Shown: positions 1 to 10,746, numbered from the stretch's first letter. The stretch: DNA of 64,000 bases from Symbiodinium natans (GCA_905221605.1 CAJNDS010002346.1:62001-126000), one strand, 5' to 3'. The notes: a model not told the origin generated them from the sequence alone. Numbers and translations are program-made.

Positions 1-75
1 TTTAGCTGCCTTAAGAAGAAACCCAATAAACCCAAAAAAGGTAAGGATCTAAGTTACAGTAAAGTACCACAAGAA
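1..75 (+). repeat. Dispersed repeat E, copy 1
   Basis: The segment running from GCTGCCTTA through AACCCAATAA to AAAGTACCACAA recurs in diverged form at about 24,376-24,450. It may be the end of a small mobile element; its left limit is outside the window. Confidence 0.5.
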
Positions 76-976
76 AAAGCGGGTGTAGAGCTACCGGGTT
101 TTGTTTGCGAAGCTTGCTTGAGGCCCACCGCTCTGTTAGCATAGTCTTCGGTAGAGACAATAGAACGACAGTAACCTTAAACCCTAAACCTTAACCAAGG
201 TTTTGGCTCAAACAAAAAACATGGCCACATACAAGTCCAAAAGCAATAAAACTCCAAACTCTAAAGCCCTAAACCAAATCACGAAGCCTTGGACGCTGCT
301 CGGATACTCGAATGCCCCTACATAAGAGAGATATCCTTAAAATTTCTAGGGATCCTACTCGAGATGTAAGAAATATTCCTGAATCTAAAAACCTTTCCTT
401 GGTAAGTTCCCAAACTCTGGTCCACGTATGGGTACCCTAAATATTAGGGGCTGCCTTTAATATTGACCCCAATATCATGATTAGAGAAGTGACCCTCTGA
501 GGGTATTTCATGGGCCGTAATATGGTCCCTAACCTCCTTTAAAGGGTTCTGATGCAGCTCCGTAGGATGTAGACGCCCGGCCCAGAGTACCGCAACAGGT
601 TAGGGTGTAGGGTCTAGGGTTTGGGGCTTCCCGCCCAAAGCTCAAGGCTAAAACACTCTAAGCGCCCTAAAACTAGGACGGCCCTGAAAAACTCGCTGAT
701 AAAGATTCCAGAGTACGTATGATCCTCTTAAACTCTGGAAGGAAAATGGAATATATCCCGAGGGCCCTTAACACCCCCTAAACCCTGATTACACCTAGAC
801 AAGCTTCTCGCAATGCCCGGGCCTTCATCAGGCGTCCGGCAACTCCCCGACGCCGGTAGGCGGACGCCACGCAGACGTAGCCTTGGGGTTCGAGAGTTTA
901 GGGTTTAGGGTTTTTTGGGTTTTGGGGCTTTTGGGGTTGTACCCTCCAGACGGATGATCACGCGCAACGCGCCCCG

Positions 977-1220
977 CCATTTCCATCGGTATTTACGGTG
1001 TTTTTTCTGCTTTGCATGCCGAAAACACCGGTGGGCGCAGTGTTTCGGGGGGGGGGTCAGTTACGTTTGGTAAGTGAGTACATACTGGGGCCCCCATTTC
1101 CATCGGTATTTACGGTGTTTTTTTTCTGCTTTGCATGCCGAAAACACTGGTGGGCGCAGTGTTTTCGGGGGGGGGGGGGGGGGGGGGGCAGTTACGTTTG
1201 GTAAGTGAGTGCATGCTGGG
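977..1220 (+). repeat. Tandem duplication of a ~117-bp unit
   Basis: Unit 1 (977-1093) and unit 2 (1094-1220) both run from CCATTTCCATCGGTATTTAC to GTAAGTGAGT. They differ mainly in the length of an internal G run (about 9 versus about 20). Three imperfect ~25-bp repeats (ATGAGGTCCACACCAA) follow at about 1,224-1,290. Confidence 0.85.
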
Positions 1221-1288
1221 GCATGAGGTCCACACCAACCTGACACATGAGGTCCACACCAATCTGACACAGGAGGCCCCACATCAAC

Positions 1289-1528
1289 GTGACACATTGC
1301 TGCTTGGTTTCAAGCATCCTGGCAAGCTCTTTCCAGCCATGCATCTTACTTACCAAACGTCGCACTGCCTATACCACGCTGCTTTCTGCTCGTCGCTTGT
1401 TGCGGAAGCCTAGATTGAAAGCCATCCTTGAGGCTCTGCGTCTTTATCGTACAGCACGTGCCGGTCTTCTGGGGTGCGAACCTGCGCACTTTTGGGATGC
1501 CAAGCATGACAGCAATTGGCTCTTTTAA
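1289..1528 (+). CDS. Unassigned ORF (79 codons)
   Basis: A 79-codon frame with a basic, leucine- and arginine-rich body (LLSARRLLRKPRLKAILEAL) and the tail HDSNWLF. The opposite strand is also open, as a 150-codon ATG-initiated frame (1,346-1,798), so which strand codes is uncertain. This is one of the longest stretches free of telomere-like repeat in the first 5 kb. No family is recognised. It could be a last exon, or an old reading frame open by chance. Confidence 0.25.
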   Translation: MTHCCLVSSILASSFQPCILLTKRRTAYTTLLSARRLLRKPRLKAILEALRLYRTARAGLLGCEPAHFWDAKHDSNWLF

Positions 1529-2005
1529 GCGGCTCTGCACGTGGAAGGCGTAGCGAATCCCAGAAAAAATCTCAACCTTATGATGAGGTTTGCTGTGTGC
1601 CGTGCGGTACGAATCACTCGGCAGGGACAGTGTTTTCAGCATGCCCGCATGTTTCCACGCGCGTGAACATCCCCCTGGCGCGTTATAGGGCTTCAGGGCT
1701 TTGGGGTTAAGGCCTGGCCACGCTGGGGAACTATTTCTCAGATGCGAATTCTGGTGTCCTCCTGCACCGTTGCCCGAAACCCTATAATTCCTAGACATTG
1801 AACCCTAGTCACCTAGGCGAGGGGGTGCAAATATTTGGCCAGAATGCAAGGCAGTTGTGCGATGACTTTGCTTCTTGAGGACTGTCACTGATTTTCGGCA
1901 ATTCCGAATACTCAGAAAATTAGCGACTGTTGCTGATGGAGCCCAGATGCTGATGAGGCAGTGGTTTCCTTGGCCATTTGGGGGTCGGGTAGCGGGCGGC
2001 AGCAA

Positions 2006-2044
2006 TCTAAACCCTAAACCCTAAACCCCAAACCCTAAACCCTA
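2006..2044 (-). repeat. CCCTAAA array, left flank of island 2060-2174
   Basis: About five CCCTAAA units with one CCCCAAA variant. It sits immediately left of an exon-like island whose right flank is a TTTAGGG array. Confidence 0.9.
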
Positions 2045-2059
2045 TTCTGGGGCGCACAG

Positions 2060-2174
2060 GCAGCTTGCAGATGCTTGCAGCAAAGGACAAAAAGGTGAAA
2101 CTCTGGATTCAGCTGGAACTCCTCGTGGATAGTACCTTAGTTCAGCCACCAGAGGAGCCAGCCTACAGACATGA
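2060..2174 (+). CDS. Putative internal exon, unassigned gene
   Basis: A 115-nt island open in one plus frame (37 full codons, phase 2 at each edge). The translation looks like a real protein and includes LQMLAAKDKKVKLWIQLELL. It is preceded by GCGCACAG (acceptor AG at 2058-2059) and followed by GTAGGGTTTAGGG (donor GT at 2175-2176), so the donor lies in the first telomere-like unit. The left flank is CCCTAAA and the right flank TTTAGGG. One minus frame is also largely open. No domain recognised; coding status is inferred from composition and splice-like edges. Confidence 0.38.
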
Positions 2175-2175
2175 G

Positions 2176-2264
2176 TAGGGTTTAGGGTTTAGGGTTTAGG
2201 GTTTAGGGTTTAGGGCTTAGGGTTTAGGGTGTAGGTTTAGGGTTTAGGGATTAGGGTTTAGGGC
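2176..2264 (+). repeat. TTTAGGG array
   Basis: About twelve units with single-base variants (CTTAGGG, TGTAGG, ATTAGGG). It starts directly at the putative donor of the preceding island. Confidence 0.9.
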
Positions 2265-2522
2265 TGGGTAACCCCTTAACTCTGGGTCGCACAAACCCCG
2301 ATGGTGCTGCCAACATGGTGCGCCTTCAAGCGCGTAGAACTACCAGAAACAAACGCACCAAATCACCCCCTGGTTCTTAGTAGGGAACGAGGGGAATTAG
2401 GGCCCTACATATCCCTTATATAACTGGGGGATTCCGAAAGTAGGGGTAGCTTAATGGGGTCCTTATTATAAGGGCTAGGGTTTAGGGTTGAGACCCCACC
2501 TTGCAAACCACTGCAACCCGAG

Positions 2523-2591
2523 AATCTCGTAGCACGCGCAGCCAGCCAGCTCAACGCCAGCGAGCATGGCCAGAACATGAAGTTCCTGCAG
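2523..2591 (+). CDS. Putative internal exon, unassigned gene
   Basis: Exactly 23 codons, phase 0 to phase 0, after CAACCCGAG and ending CTGCAG before GCGGCTTAGGG. That would be an AG|GC donor, a donor type known from dinoflagellate introns. The translation includes VARAASQLNASEHGQNMKFL. If translation ran on, it would meet the TAG of the adjoining CTTAGGG unit after two codons. No family recognised. Confidence 0.3.
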
Positions 2592-2621
2592 GCGGCTTAG
2601 GGTGGCGTCTAGCGTCTTGCA

Positions 2622-2696
2622 AGGTTTAGGGTTTAGGGTTTAGGGTTTAGGGTTTAGGGTTTAGGGTTTAGGGTTTAGGGTTTAGGGTTTAGGGCT
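2622..2696 (+). repeat. TTTAGGG array
   Basis: About ten nearly perfect TTTAGGG units. Confidence 0.93.
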
Positions 2697-2779
2697 TGGG
2701 AAGTTCAGGGCTCTTGAAATTCAAGAAGCCATCGGCCCCGAGCACTGAAAACCCGAGCAGGCGATCTCCTCTTTCTGGG

Positions 2780-2874
2780 CTTAGGGTTTACGGTTTACGG
2801 TTTAGGGTTTAGGGTTTAGGGTTTAGGGTTTAGGGTTTAGGGTTTAGGGTTTAGGCTTTAGGGTGGGTACGGTA
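2780..2874 (+). repeat. TTTAGGG array
   Basis: About thirteen units, the first two with a C (TTTACGG). A T-rich stretch and the purine tract follow. Confidence 0.93.
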
Positions 2875-2941
2875 TTTTTTTTGTGATTGTTTATGTTTTT
2901 TTTTTTTGTTTCTTTCCTGTTTTTTGTCAAATTTAAGGCAC

Positions 2942-3595
2942 GAAAGAAAGGAAGGAAGGCAGGAAGGCAGGAAGGCAGGAAGGCAGGAAGACACGAAGAA
3001 AGAAAGAAAGAAACAAAGAAAGACAGAAAGGAAGGAAGCAAGAGGAAGAAAAAGTAAGGAAAGAAAGAAAGGCAGGAATAGAAAGAAAGACTGCAAGAAA
3101 GAAAGAAAGGCAGGCAGGAATAGAAAGAAAGATAGAAAGAAATACAGAAAGAAAGAAAGAAAGGCAGGAATAGAAAGAAAGACAGAAAATCAAGAAAGAA
3201 AGAAAGGCAGGACTAGAAAGAAAGACAGAAAGAAAGAAAGAAAGACAACAAATAAAGAAAGAGAGAAAGCAAAAAGGAAAGGCAGGAATGGAGGAAGAAA
3301 TAAAGGAATAAAGAAAACACAAGAAAGAAAGAGAGAAACAACGACAGCAAGAAAGCAAGAAAGAAAAAACAAAGGAAGGAACAGAGGAATAAAGGAAAGA
3401 CAGAAATACAGCAAGACAGAATAATAAAATAAAAAAAGAAATAAAGGAAGGAAGTGAGGAAGAAAGAAAGGAACAAAGAAAGAAAGAACGAGAGAAAGAA
3501 ATAAAGAGAGCAAGAAAGCAAGAAATACAGAAAACCACGAACGAAATACATAAAACAAAAAAAGAAAGAAAGGAAGAAAGGAAGGATGGAAGGAG
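2942..3595 (+). repeat. 650-bp homopurine (GAAA/GGAA) tract
   Basis: The plus strand is almost entirely A and G, built from GAAAGAAA, GGAAGG and GGCAGGAATA motifs, with pyrimidine-rich DNA just before it. The long frames across it (Lys/Arg/Glu-rich on plus, Phe/Leu/Ser-rich on minus) are consequences of composition, not genes. Mirror-symmetric purine tracts of this kind can form triplex DNA (known property). Confidence 0.92.
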
Positions 3596-3835
3596 TTTAG
3601 GGTTCCGCTCGCTTCGCACGTTCTTGGTTGACCCTAAAGACCCTACGCCTTAAACCATAAACCCTAGACCCCCAAAACCCGTATGTGGAACCTGTGAGGA
3701 TACAACAAACGCCCTTCGGCACAGCGGCCGGGCAGTAGTAAACCCGAAGGATTTAGGTTTGTAATTAGGGGAGTGTTTGAGGTAAGGGATTACGGCTCTA
3801 GCCGGGGTCCGGTGTTGTTTTTGCCTAGCTGTTAG

Positions 3836-4235
3836 ATCAAACAAATCCCATTTGAAAACTATTGTGTTTGCAAATGGGGAGGGCTGCGCCCCCCCCAACC
3901 CCCCCGCTTTTTTATAAGCCGCCCAAGCGTGCTTCTGGTTCATACAAATCCCTTGCAAAACTCATCTTGCGGGATTGTGTCTGCAAATGGGGGGGGGGGG
4001 GAATTCCCGGTGTGCAAGCGTGCTTTTAGTCTTTAGTTCAACGAATCGCTCCCAAAACTCATTTTGCGAACATCGCTTTGCAAATGGGGGGGAGTGGGGG
4101 GCCCCAAACCCCCCCGGCTTTTTGAAGGCGCGCAAGCTTGCTTTAAGACAATAAGAATCCCGTCCAAACCCATCATGCGAGCACCATGTTTGCATTATTA
4201 TTTTTTTTTTTTTTTGGGGGGGGGGGGGGGGCGGG
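3836..4235 (+). repeat. Diverged ~110-bp tandem repeat with G runs
   Basis: Four diverged units share a core (AAAACTCATTTTGCG followed by TTTGCAAATGGGG) near 3,846, 3,950, 4,046 and 4,165. Each has a G run of variable length, and some a C run. The last unit ends in about fifteen T followed by about fifteen G (about 4,200-4,231). Confidence 0.7.
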
Positions 4236-4597
4236 GTTGCTACCCCAAAAATCATTAGATGTGGTCAGGTTCCGGACATGCGGTACCGCTGAGGAGCCTG
4301 CGGAAGCTGAAAACCAGCAAAATTCACCAAAAAAACCAGGAAAATACACAGAAAAGAATTCCAACCAGAGGAGGAGGATAGGCAGAACCAGAGGGCATGT
4401 TCAGAAAACCAAAAGAAAAGCAAGGAAAAAACAAAAAAAATCACAAAAAAAACCAGAAAAATTGACAAAAAACAACCTCCCTCCCTTTAGGGTTTAGGCT
4501 TTAGAGCAACTTGATTTACACTTTTCCTGGATGCACAATGCCTGAGACCGCACGACTGGGTCCAAAACCTCAAGCGAGCGAACCGACCCCTACTTGA

Positions 4598-4641
4598 AGG
4601 TTTAGGGCTTAGGGTTTAGGGTTTAGGGTTTAGGGTTTAGG
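4598..4641 (+). repeat. TTTAGGG array joined to element A1
   Basis: Six units (one CTTAGGG). The final TTTAG runs directly into the terminal inverted repeat of small element A1. Confidence 0.88.
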
Positions 4642-4786
4642 TTCATGGTACTTACTAACCAATTATAACTGTACTTATAACCCTACGTATAATACCCCTA
4701 AAGGGCCTTATAGGGGTTATCCCACTTATAAGTAGGGTTATAAGCCCAGTTATAATTGGTTAGTAAGTACCATGAACCTTCAAGTA
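4640..4786. mobile_element. Inverted-repeat element family A, copy A1
   Basis: A MITE-like, non-coding ~147-bp element. Its left arm starts GGTTCATGGTACTTACTAAC and its right arm is the reverse complement, ending in ACCATGAACC plus TTCAAGTA. The interior holds smaller ACTTATAA/TTATAAGT palindromes. The outer TACTTGGA on the left is replaced by telomere-like repeat. Related copies lie at 4794, 7385, 17190, 21209 and 44538. Confidence 0.75.
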
Positions 4787-4793
4787 AGAACCC

Positions 4794-4938
4794 TACTTGG
4801 AGGTTCATGGTACTGAGTAACTCATTACAACTGCACTTATGGCTGTACGTATAACCCTTTTAGGGCACTTAAGGGGCTTTGTAAGTGGGTTATAAGTACA
4901 GTTAGAATTGGTTAACAAGTACCATGAGCCTCCAAGTA
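4794..4938. mobile_element. Inverted-repeat element family A, copy A2
   Basis: A 145-bp copy with both outer ends: TACTTGGAGGTTCATGGTAC on the left and its near-complement ending CCTCCAAGTA on the right. It lies only 7 bp after A1 in the same orientation. No ORF. Confidence 0.78.
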
Positions 4939-5401
4939 CACCCCTTGACCCTCCTAAACCCTAGCAAGCCTCCTATACCGCCTAAAACCCTGATCTTCAC
5001 TAAGCCCGAACTGAGCTGTGCTTGAAAGCCTTTGAACATTATTTCTGGAAAGGTTCCATTATAAAGGAAAAGGGTAAGTTAGATATTATCCCAAAGCATG
5101 GCTCGGTCCGGATTCAGATCGTCAGCTTCCTGCTCCAAGCACGACTGCATCGTCTCGAAGTCCTCAGGCCCCCCGCGCGGTTGGTTGTAGGGTTTAGGTC
5201 AACCATTCTCAGTCATGTCGGCGTTCTTTCTTGAGCACCCGCTCCGCACCCTAAAGCGCCTCAACCCACCCGAAATCCTAAACCAAAAGCTTAGAACCTA
5301 AAATCCTGAACGTGGGGAAGGGGAGAGATGTCTCATGAAAGATGTTTGCAGGTTCCTTTGCATTCTAGGAGCCGTCTTCATACGGGAAGTTCTCAAATTT
5401 G

Positions 5402-5444
5402 GGACCCTAAAACCTAAACCCTAAACCCTAAACCCTAAACCCTA
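5402..5444 (-). repeat. CCCTAAA array
   Basis: Six units. The 115-bp island to its right (5445-5559) is open in several frames on both strands, so I make no exon call for it. A TTTAGGG array follows at 5560-5589. Confidence 0.9.
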
Positions 5445-5970
5445 TTCATAAGTCTCAGGAGCATCAAGCTCTCCAGGCACCGGAAAGTGCACTTGCAGCA
5501 GCTCTGCCTTTCGGTCGGGGCTGCAACTCTCAGGGGGTCTCAGCTCGATAGCTCTTAGGTTTAGGGTTTAGGGTTTAGGGTTTAGGGTTCTGCTCTTAAA
5601 GAACAGGGTTTAGTGCGTAGGCAATTTACAGAATGGGAACCCCAAACCCAGAGCCTCAGAGCCTCAGGCCAACAATGTCCCAAAAAAAATCCTGCCTACC
5701 TACCTATAGCCTTACTAAGCCTTAACAGGGAACCCAGGAAGTAAGCCAGGGTTTAGGGTTTAAAGGGTTTAAGGGTGTAGGGGGAGTCTGCAGACTTGGG
5801 CTATAGGGTTTAAGGTTGAGGATCTGTAGGGTCTTTGTGTCCAGGTCGAGGGCGCCTGGGACGTGGATGTCTTGATGCCTGTAGAGTATAAGGTAAAGGG
5901 AGGTGTGAATGTGAGCCATCAGCACCCTGAACGCAAAGCCTTGAACCCCTTATAGCTTCACAATGAATGC

Positions 5971-6183
5971 TCAGACAAGGTCCAAGACTACTGGTACGTT
6001 TTTTGGAAGCCTGGTAACCACACTATGAGTTACCCTGTTGGTGCTCACTGTACTGAAGGCATGCAGGACCCCAGGGCAAGATGTTACCACCGGGCCACCA
6101 CAGTCTTGCTGCCGAGTATCATAGACCTTGCTGAGCAGTTCTCTCTGCTCACATCGCAGGTCGACGATGCGCTCGCCGTCCAT
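5971..6183 (-). CDS. Unassigned ORF (70 codons)
   Basis: A minus-strand ATG frame beginning MDGERIVDLRCEQRELLSKV, with protein-like composition at its start. The plus strand is also open over most of it. The orientation of neighbouring telomere-like arrays is opposite to most islands here (CCCTAAA on its right). No family recognised; it may be one exon plus run-on. Confidence 0.22.
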   Translation of the reverse strand: MDGERIVDLRCEQRELLSKVYDTRQQDCGGPVVTSCPGVLHAFSTVSTNRVTHSVVTRLPKNVPVVLDLV

Positions 6184-6783
6184 GTGGGAAGTGCACTAGG
6201 AGTGAACCCTAAACCCTAAACCCTATGTGGGCTGAGCTAATTCGTGCGGGGCAGCTTCCCAAAGATTTGCTGTACGATTGCACTTAAGAATTACGTACGA
6301 TGCCTGCCCTAAAAGTTAGCCCGAGCCATTTGGCTGCATGACCAGCGACACCGACATCGAGATGCATCAGCCTCACCAGCAGAAAGCCGCCTAATATAGG
6401 GGCCTGAATAATTAGAATAGGGTTCCGCCCCCTATATAGTAGCCAAACAAACCATGGGTCGAGAATCTCTAGAACTCGAGGCAGCAACATGCGGTGTAGG
6501 GCTTAGGGCGCTTCTAGAACATGCACAAAAGACCCCCCCCCAGCCGCGTAGCGCTGCTCCGGGACTGGCAAAACAACTCTCCACAAAACATTTGGTGTAC
6601 GTCCTATTGTCTTTCTGTTGGTTAGTAGGGAAGAAAATCATTCTAGTTGCTATTGCTACCATTCTTTCATTCCCTGCTAACCAACAGTAAGTCGTGCAGC
6701 CCTGTATTGTGCACGAATCTGTCGATGGCAAGGTATTCCCCGAGCACGATCTGTGCCAAACCCTAATCCTGACGGCCCTGCCC

Positions 6784-6851
6784 TAACCCTAAACCCTAAA
6801 CCCTGAACCCTAAACCCCTAAACTCTGAACCCTAAACCCTAAACCCCTAAA
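6784..6851 (-). repeat. CCCTAAA array with variants
   Basis: About nine units including CCCCTAAA and CCCTGAA variants. Its last bases (CCCTAAAG) provide the acceptor-like AG of the next island. Confidence 0.88.
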
Positions 6852-6852
6852 G

Positions 6853-6954
6853 TCCGGTGGCATGGTGGGAGGGAGGAACGAATCCATCACAGCTTGATAT
6901 CGCCGAACAGCAGGAAGACATCGCCAAGGCCTTCTTGCTTTTTGAGGTTCTCGG
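6853..6954 (+). CDS. Putative internal exon, unassigned gene
   Basis: A 102-nt island open in plus (33 full codons), bounded by CCCTAAAG on the left and GTTAGGGTTTAGGG on the right (GT at 6955-6956). Both putative splice dinucleotides therefore lie in telomere-like sequence. The translation includes LDIAEQQEDIAKAFLLFEVL, acidic and amphipathic. A shorter minus frame ending in a stop is the alternative. No domain recognised. Confidence 0.38.
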
Positions 6955-7027
6955 GTTAGGGTTTAGGGTTTAGGGTTTAGGGCTTAGGGCTTAGGGCTTA
7001 GGGCTTAGGGTTTAGGGTTTAGGGTTT
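6954..7027 (+). repeat. TTTAGGG/CTTAGGG array
   Basis: About ten units, the middle four CTTAGGG. Confidence 0.9.
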
Positions 7028-7384
7028 CCCTCTAACCCTCACATCCCTTAGCCCAAACATCCCTAGCTACGTGGGTGCTGTCCTGGAGCTCGTTGACTGG
7101 TTGGGGGCCTTTTTTGTGAAGGATTCCTTTCCTAAAGCCTGCGATTATGTGGAGACCTGAACATCGGACATGCCACGGCCTCCTAGACCAGCCTCAACAG
7201 ACTTGCGTCGGCACGTACTGTGAAAGTTTTCGCGTTCTGAAGGACAACCCAGTGGGGTTTTGGGTTTAGGGTTTAGGGTTTAGGGTCCTTTTTCCTTTCT
7301 GTTGGCTCGAGGTTTCCTTAGAAAAGGGTACCAACCCAACCAAGGGTGCCAGGCATGCAGGAGCGGTCCGTAAGAAGAGGACCC

Positions 7385-7500
7385 TACTTGGAGGTTGATG
7401 CTACTTAGTAACTCATTATAACTGTACTTACAACTGTACTTATAACCATATGAGGGCACTTAAGGGGCTTATAAGTGGGTTATAAGTGCAGTTATGATTA
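7385..7500. mobile_element. Inverted-repeat element family A, copy A3 (right end lost)
   Basis: Left end TACTTGGAGGTTGATG and the ACTTATAAC/GGGTTATAAG interior match family A. The right terminal arm stops after AGTTATGATTA, so the copy is truncated. Confidence 0.65.
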
Positions 7501-7611
7501 GCGGCAACAATCGCAGGAAGCCTCTGTCCCGGCTTAGCCTGGCCGAGGGCTTAGGATTTAGCACAGGAAACAACCCTAAACTGCCCTAAACCCTAAACCC
7601 TAAACCCTAAG

Positions 7612-7715
7612 ATCTGAAACGGAAAGGCCTCGCAGAACCGTCGATTCCTGTACCAAAATCTTCGCATTTTTGTAGAGGGCCCAAGCAAATCCTGGGGTGC
7701 CTCCCATTCGGGATG
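7612..7715 (-). CDS. Putative exon, unassigned gene
   Basis: On minus, after CCCTAAACCCGACCCCGAG, a frame of about 34 codons is open, with a strongly protein-like translation including GPSTKMRRFWYRNRRFCEAF (aromatic and basic). It is flanked by CCCTAAA (plus-strand left) and TTTAGGG (right). No clean GT sits at its 3' edge before the heptamers, where G|GTTTAGGG could serve. The plus strand is also open between AG and GT (7612-7721), so strand is uncertain. No family recognised. Confidence 0.33.
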
Positions 7716-7937
7716 CTCGGGGTCGGGTTTAGGGTTAAGGGTTAAGATTTAAGGGCTTCGGATTTAGGCGGCAGGCCCTAAACCCTGGGTGAGGTTCGAG
7801 CGGCTAGTTTGGAGGAGAACAGTCCAAGAAATGTGTGAAAACCCTAAAACCCGACAAGGTCATGGCGGGTTGGGAGGGAACGTGAACCTTGGCGCACACC
7901 ACAACACACGTCCCGCCGGCTGCCATGCGCCGAGCAT

Positions 7938-7995
7938 GCTAAACCCTAAACCCTAAACCCTAAACCCTAAACCCAAAACCCTAAACCCTAACCCC
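7938..7995 (-). repeat. CCCTAAA array
   Basis: Eight units with minor variants. The GC-rich island to its right (8000-8100) contains a short minus frame (VLDAERKRRRPPE) ending at GAG|GTGGCT, another possible exon edge near 8,044. Confidence 0.88.
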
Positions 7996-8140
7996 GAAAC
8001 CCCTCAGACCCCGAAACCCCCCCAAAAACCCTCCCCCAGCCACCTCCGGGGGCCGGCGTCGCTTGCGCTCGGCGTCAAGAACGGAACCCCCCCACAAACC
8101 CCCTAAACTAAAGCCAACAAAAGCTCAGAGCCGGTGCACT

Positions 8141-8243
8141 TTTAGGGTTTAGGTTTAGGGTTTAGGGTTTAGGGTTTAGGGTTTAGGGTTTAGGGTTTAG
8201 GGTTTAGGGTTTAGGGTTTAGGGTTTAGGGTTTAGGGTTTAGG
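8141..8243 (+). repeat. TTTAGGG array (~15 units)
   Basis: One of the longest and purest arrays of the field. Confidence 0.95.
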
Positions 8244-9035
8244 ACTCATTGGGGTGTACTATGTCCCCAAAACCCCTCAACCAAAGCTAGTTGGTTTAGG
8301 GTTTCGGGCTCAGGTGCAGCTTTTCTCAAGTGACCTACAATACCCTTCTCGTTTATTGGTACGTTTCCCTTCTTTTGGGCGTGCAGGACGTATAGATCTC
8401 TCTGGGTCGGGCCCCTGTTTGGTTCACCGGGGTGTTGCAACGGTACCAAACCCCAAATTTAGGGGGGTTTAACAAGGTAGGGTCTAGGGTTTAGGGTTTT
8501 AGGGTTTAGGGTTTAGGGCTTTAAAAATAGGCTGCATAAGCCGAGCCGGCCGCTCCGCTGTGTCGACCACTTCTCCCATACCCTAGACCCGACCATCATG
8601 CCCTGCCATCTCCGAACACCTAAACTGAACCCTAAACCCAAACCTTAATCCCTAAACCCTAAATGCTAAACCCCAAAAGAAACTCTAAACCCAAGACCGT
8701 AGACCCTAGACCCTGAAAGTCAGGGCCGTGGAGTGTCTGCACCTTTTGGGGGTCGTAACTCCTCGGTCCGGGTTAGCCGCCTTGGACGGGTAACACACGG
8801 AAGGTGAGGGGAACCAATGGGAAACCAACGCCCGAACTTGCTGTATGGTCTACATGAGGGCTTCCATAATGATATCTTTCGCAATACGTATGCGATATGT
8901 ATATAACAGTATATCTCCAGATATGGGCCCCGATTTGGAACAGCCCCCACGTGGTGTCTTGGGTTCCGTCTGGTGGTGAAACCTCGAATTCGAGTCCGTT
9001 CACAATGTGGAAAGGGTTTAGGGTTTGGGGTTTAG

Positions 9036-9149
9036 GGTGCTGCCTGCCATGTGTGGGAAGAGTATGCTGTATCACAGGTGGCGACTCAGAACTCGTCCAT
9101 GATACCTGCGAAGCGGGCGATTCGCAAGTGGGGCCCACTCGAAAACTGA
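9036..9149 (+). CDS. Putative exon starting at TTTAG|GG, unassigned gene
   Basis: Starting right after the AG of a TTTAGGG unit, 37 codons are open before TGA. The translation is protein-like (EEYAVSQVATQNSSMIPAKR). A donor-like GT lies at 9128-9129 (CGCAA|GTGGGG) and another in the following CTTTAG|GTTTAGGG. The next open island (9183-9317) is on the same strand 34 nt further. The same acceptor arrangement occurs at 24,808. No family recognised. Confidence 0.36.
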   Translation, partial: GAACHVWEEYAVSQVATQNSSMIPAKRAIRKWGPLEN

Positions 9150-9182
9150 ACCTTTAGGTTTAGGGTTAGGGTTTACGGCCAG

Positions 9183-9317
9183 TGTTGCTACGATCCTTCT
9201 CGCTATGAAGTTGCTGGTACTGTTCTTATAGCTGAAACTCAATGTTGCAAATTTGAAGATTGGCCTTCAGACATCTGGCTCTCCATCCCTGCACGCCCAG
9301 GCAACCCTCGAACCTAA
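9183..9317 (+). CDS. Putative exon with stop codon, unassigned gene
   Basis: After GGCCAG (AG at 9181-9182) a plus frame of 44 codons is open and ends in TAA. The translation is cysteine- and aromatic-rich (ETQCCKFEDWPSDIWLSIPA). The minus strand carries stops across this span, which supports plus. It could be a terminal exon following 9036-9149, though the phases do not obviously match. No family recognised. Confidence 0.38.
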   Translation, partial: CCYDPSRYEVAGTVLIAETQCCKFEDWPSDIWLSIPARPGNPRT

Positions 9318-9947
9318 AGCCTAAGCGCTAAGCCGTAAGCCTTAAGCGAAGCCGTAAACCGCGCAAATCCCACGACCAAAACTCAACAACGGCCCGAAAG
9401 CCAAAAACCCGAAACCCTAAATCCGTAAACCCTAAACCCTAAGCCCGAAGCCCTCAGCCCTAAGCCCAAAGCCCTCAGCCCTAGACCCTAAGCCCTAAAA
9501 AAATCCCAAAACCCTCAGTGCCCGGTTCCCAGCCGCCTTTGCTCCTGTCCCGCTCCTTGCCCTCCTCCCACTGAGGCATAAGCCTGGGCTCCTGCCACAG
9601 GATTGCGGTTAGGGCTTCTTAACCCTAAACCCTAAACCCTAAACGTGCAAGGCTTAACGTGGGTTAGGGCTTTTTGGGCTTATAAGGCTTAAGGTGGGTT
9701 TTAGGGCCTTTTGTTTTCCGGCTGTTTTTGCTTAGGGTTCAGGGTTTCTAGAGTTTATAGTTTTTTTGGATAGGGTTTTTTGGGTTTCTGGGGTTTGCAG
9801 GGTTCTCAGGGTGTACAGGGTTACACGTTCAAAAGCTTTTGATGTGCTTCGGGCTCCGCAAGTACCTCTTCGTAAGGGACGTGGGTACTCAGTGAAGGTA
9901 TCTCGAGAATCTTCGGGAATGTTATGACTTCAACAGGGACCCGGAAT

Positions 9948-10022
9948 CCTAAACCCTAAACCCTATAAACCCTAAACCCTAAACCCCAAACCCTAAACCC
10001 TAAACCCTAAACCCTAAACCTC
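9948..10022 (-). repeat. CCCTAAA array
   Basis: About ten units. A 112-bp island, open on both strands, separates it from a TTTAGGG array at 10,138. Confidence 0.9.
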
Positions 10023-10746
10023 AAAACGCCTTAGCCCTACCCAGCCCAAGCTCAACGCATTGAGCCGTCGGGTCCGAAACCAACCGCAACCTGTCTTGGT
10101 AGAGACCCCTAAGCCCTAGACCAGACGTTTGAGAACCTAGGGTTTAGGGTTTAGGGTTTAGGGTTTACGGTAATGAGGTCCAGCGGCCTAAGAAGTTGCT
10201 GGGATTAGGGTTTGGAGCTTAGGATTCGGGATTCAGGATCCAGGTGGGTCAGGTGCAGCCTACGGCAGGAGCAAATCACTCATTGACGTGCCGTCCTTCG
10301 AGAGCGCCAGCTTCATCAACACCTTGCAGTCACATTCTAAAATCCCCAAACCCTAAACCCAACCTAAATTGAAGATTTCAACGGGGGTAAACATATGGGG
10401 CACGATGCTGGTCGCGCAAGCGATCTCACGCGCATGCACTGCATGCTTGGAAGGCTTCTGTTCAGGCTTTCAACTATGAACCCTCACCTCATTGTTGAGT
10501 CTCCTTCGAAGAAGGCTTCCGGGCTTTAGGTACATCTTGCAATTCCTGAAAGAAGGACGTACCTTCCATGAAATAATCTGTGAAGGGTTTAGCGTTGAGG
10601 GTTTCGGGTTCAGTGGGAACAGAGAGTGACAGGTGAGGCATGCAAGGCAGAGCGGCAAGTAGGAACGTGGCTGCCCAAAGCCCTGAACCATCAAACCCTA
10701 AACCCTAAACCCTAAACCCTGAACCCTGAACCCGAAAACCCTACAG

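Noticed and set aside
2844-3619. Long Lys/Arg/Glu and Phe/Leu/Ser frames over the purine tract
   Set aside because: They follow from GAAA/GGAA composition on one strand and TTTC on the other; no codon or domain signal.
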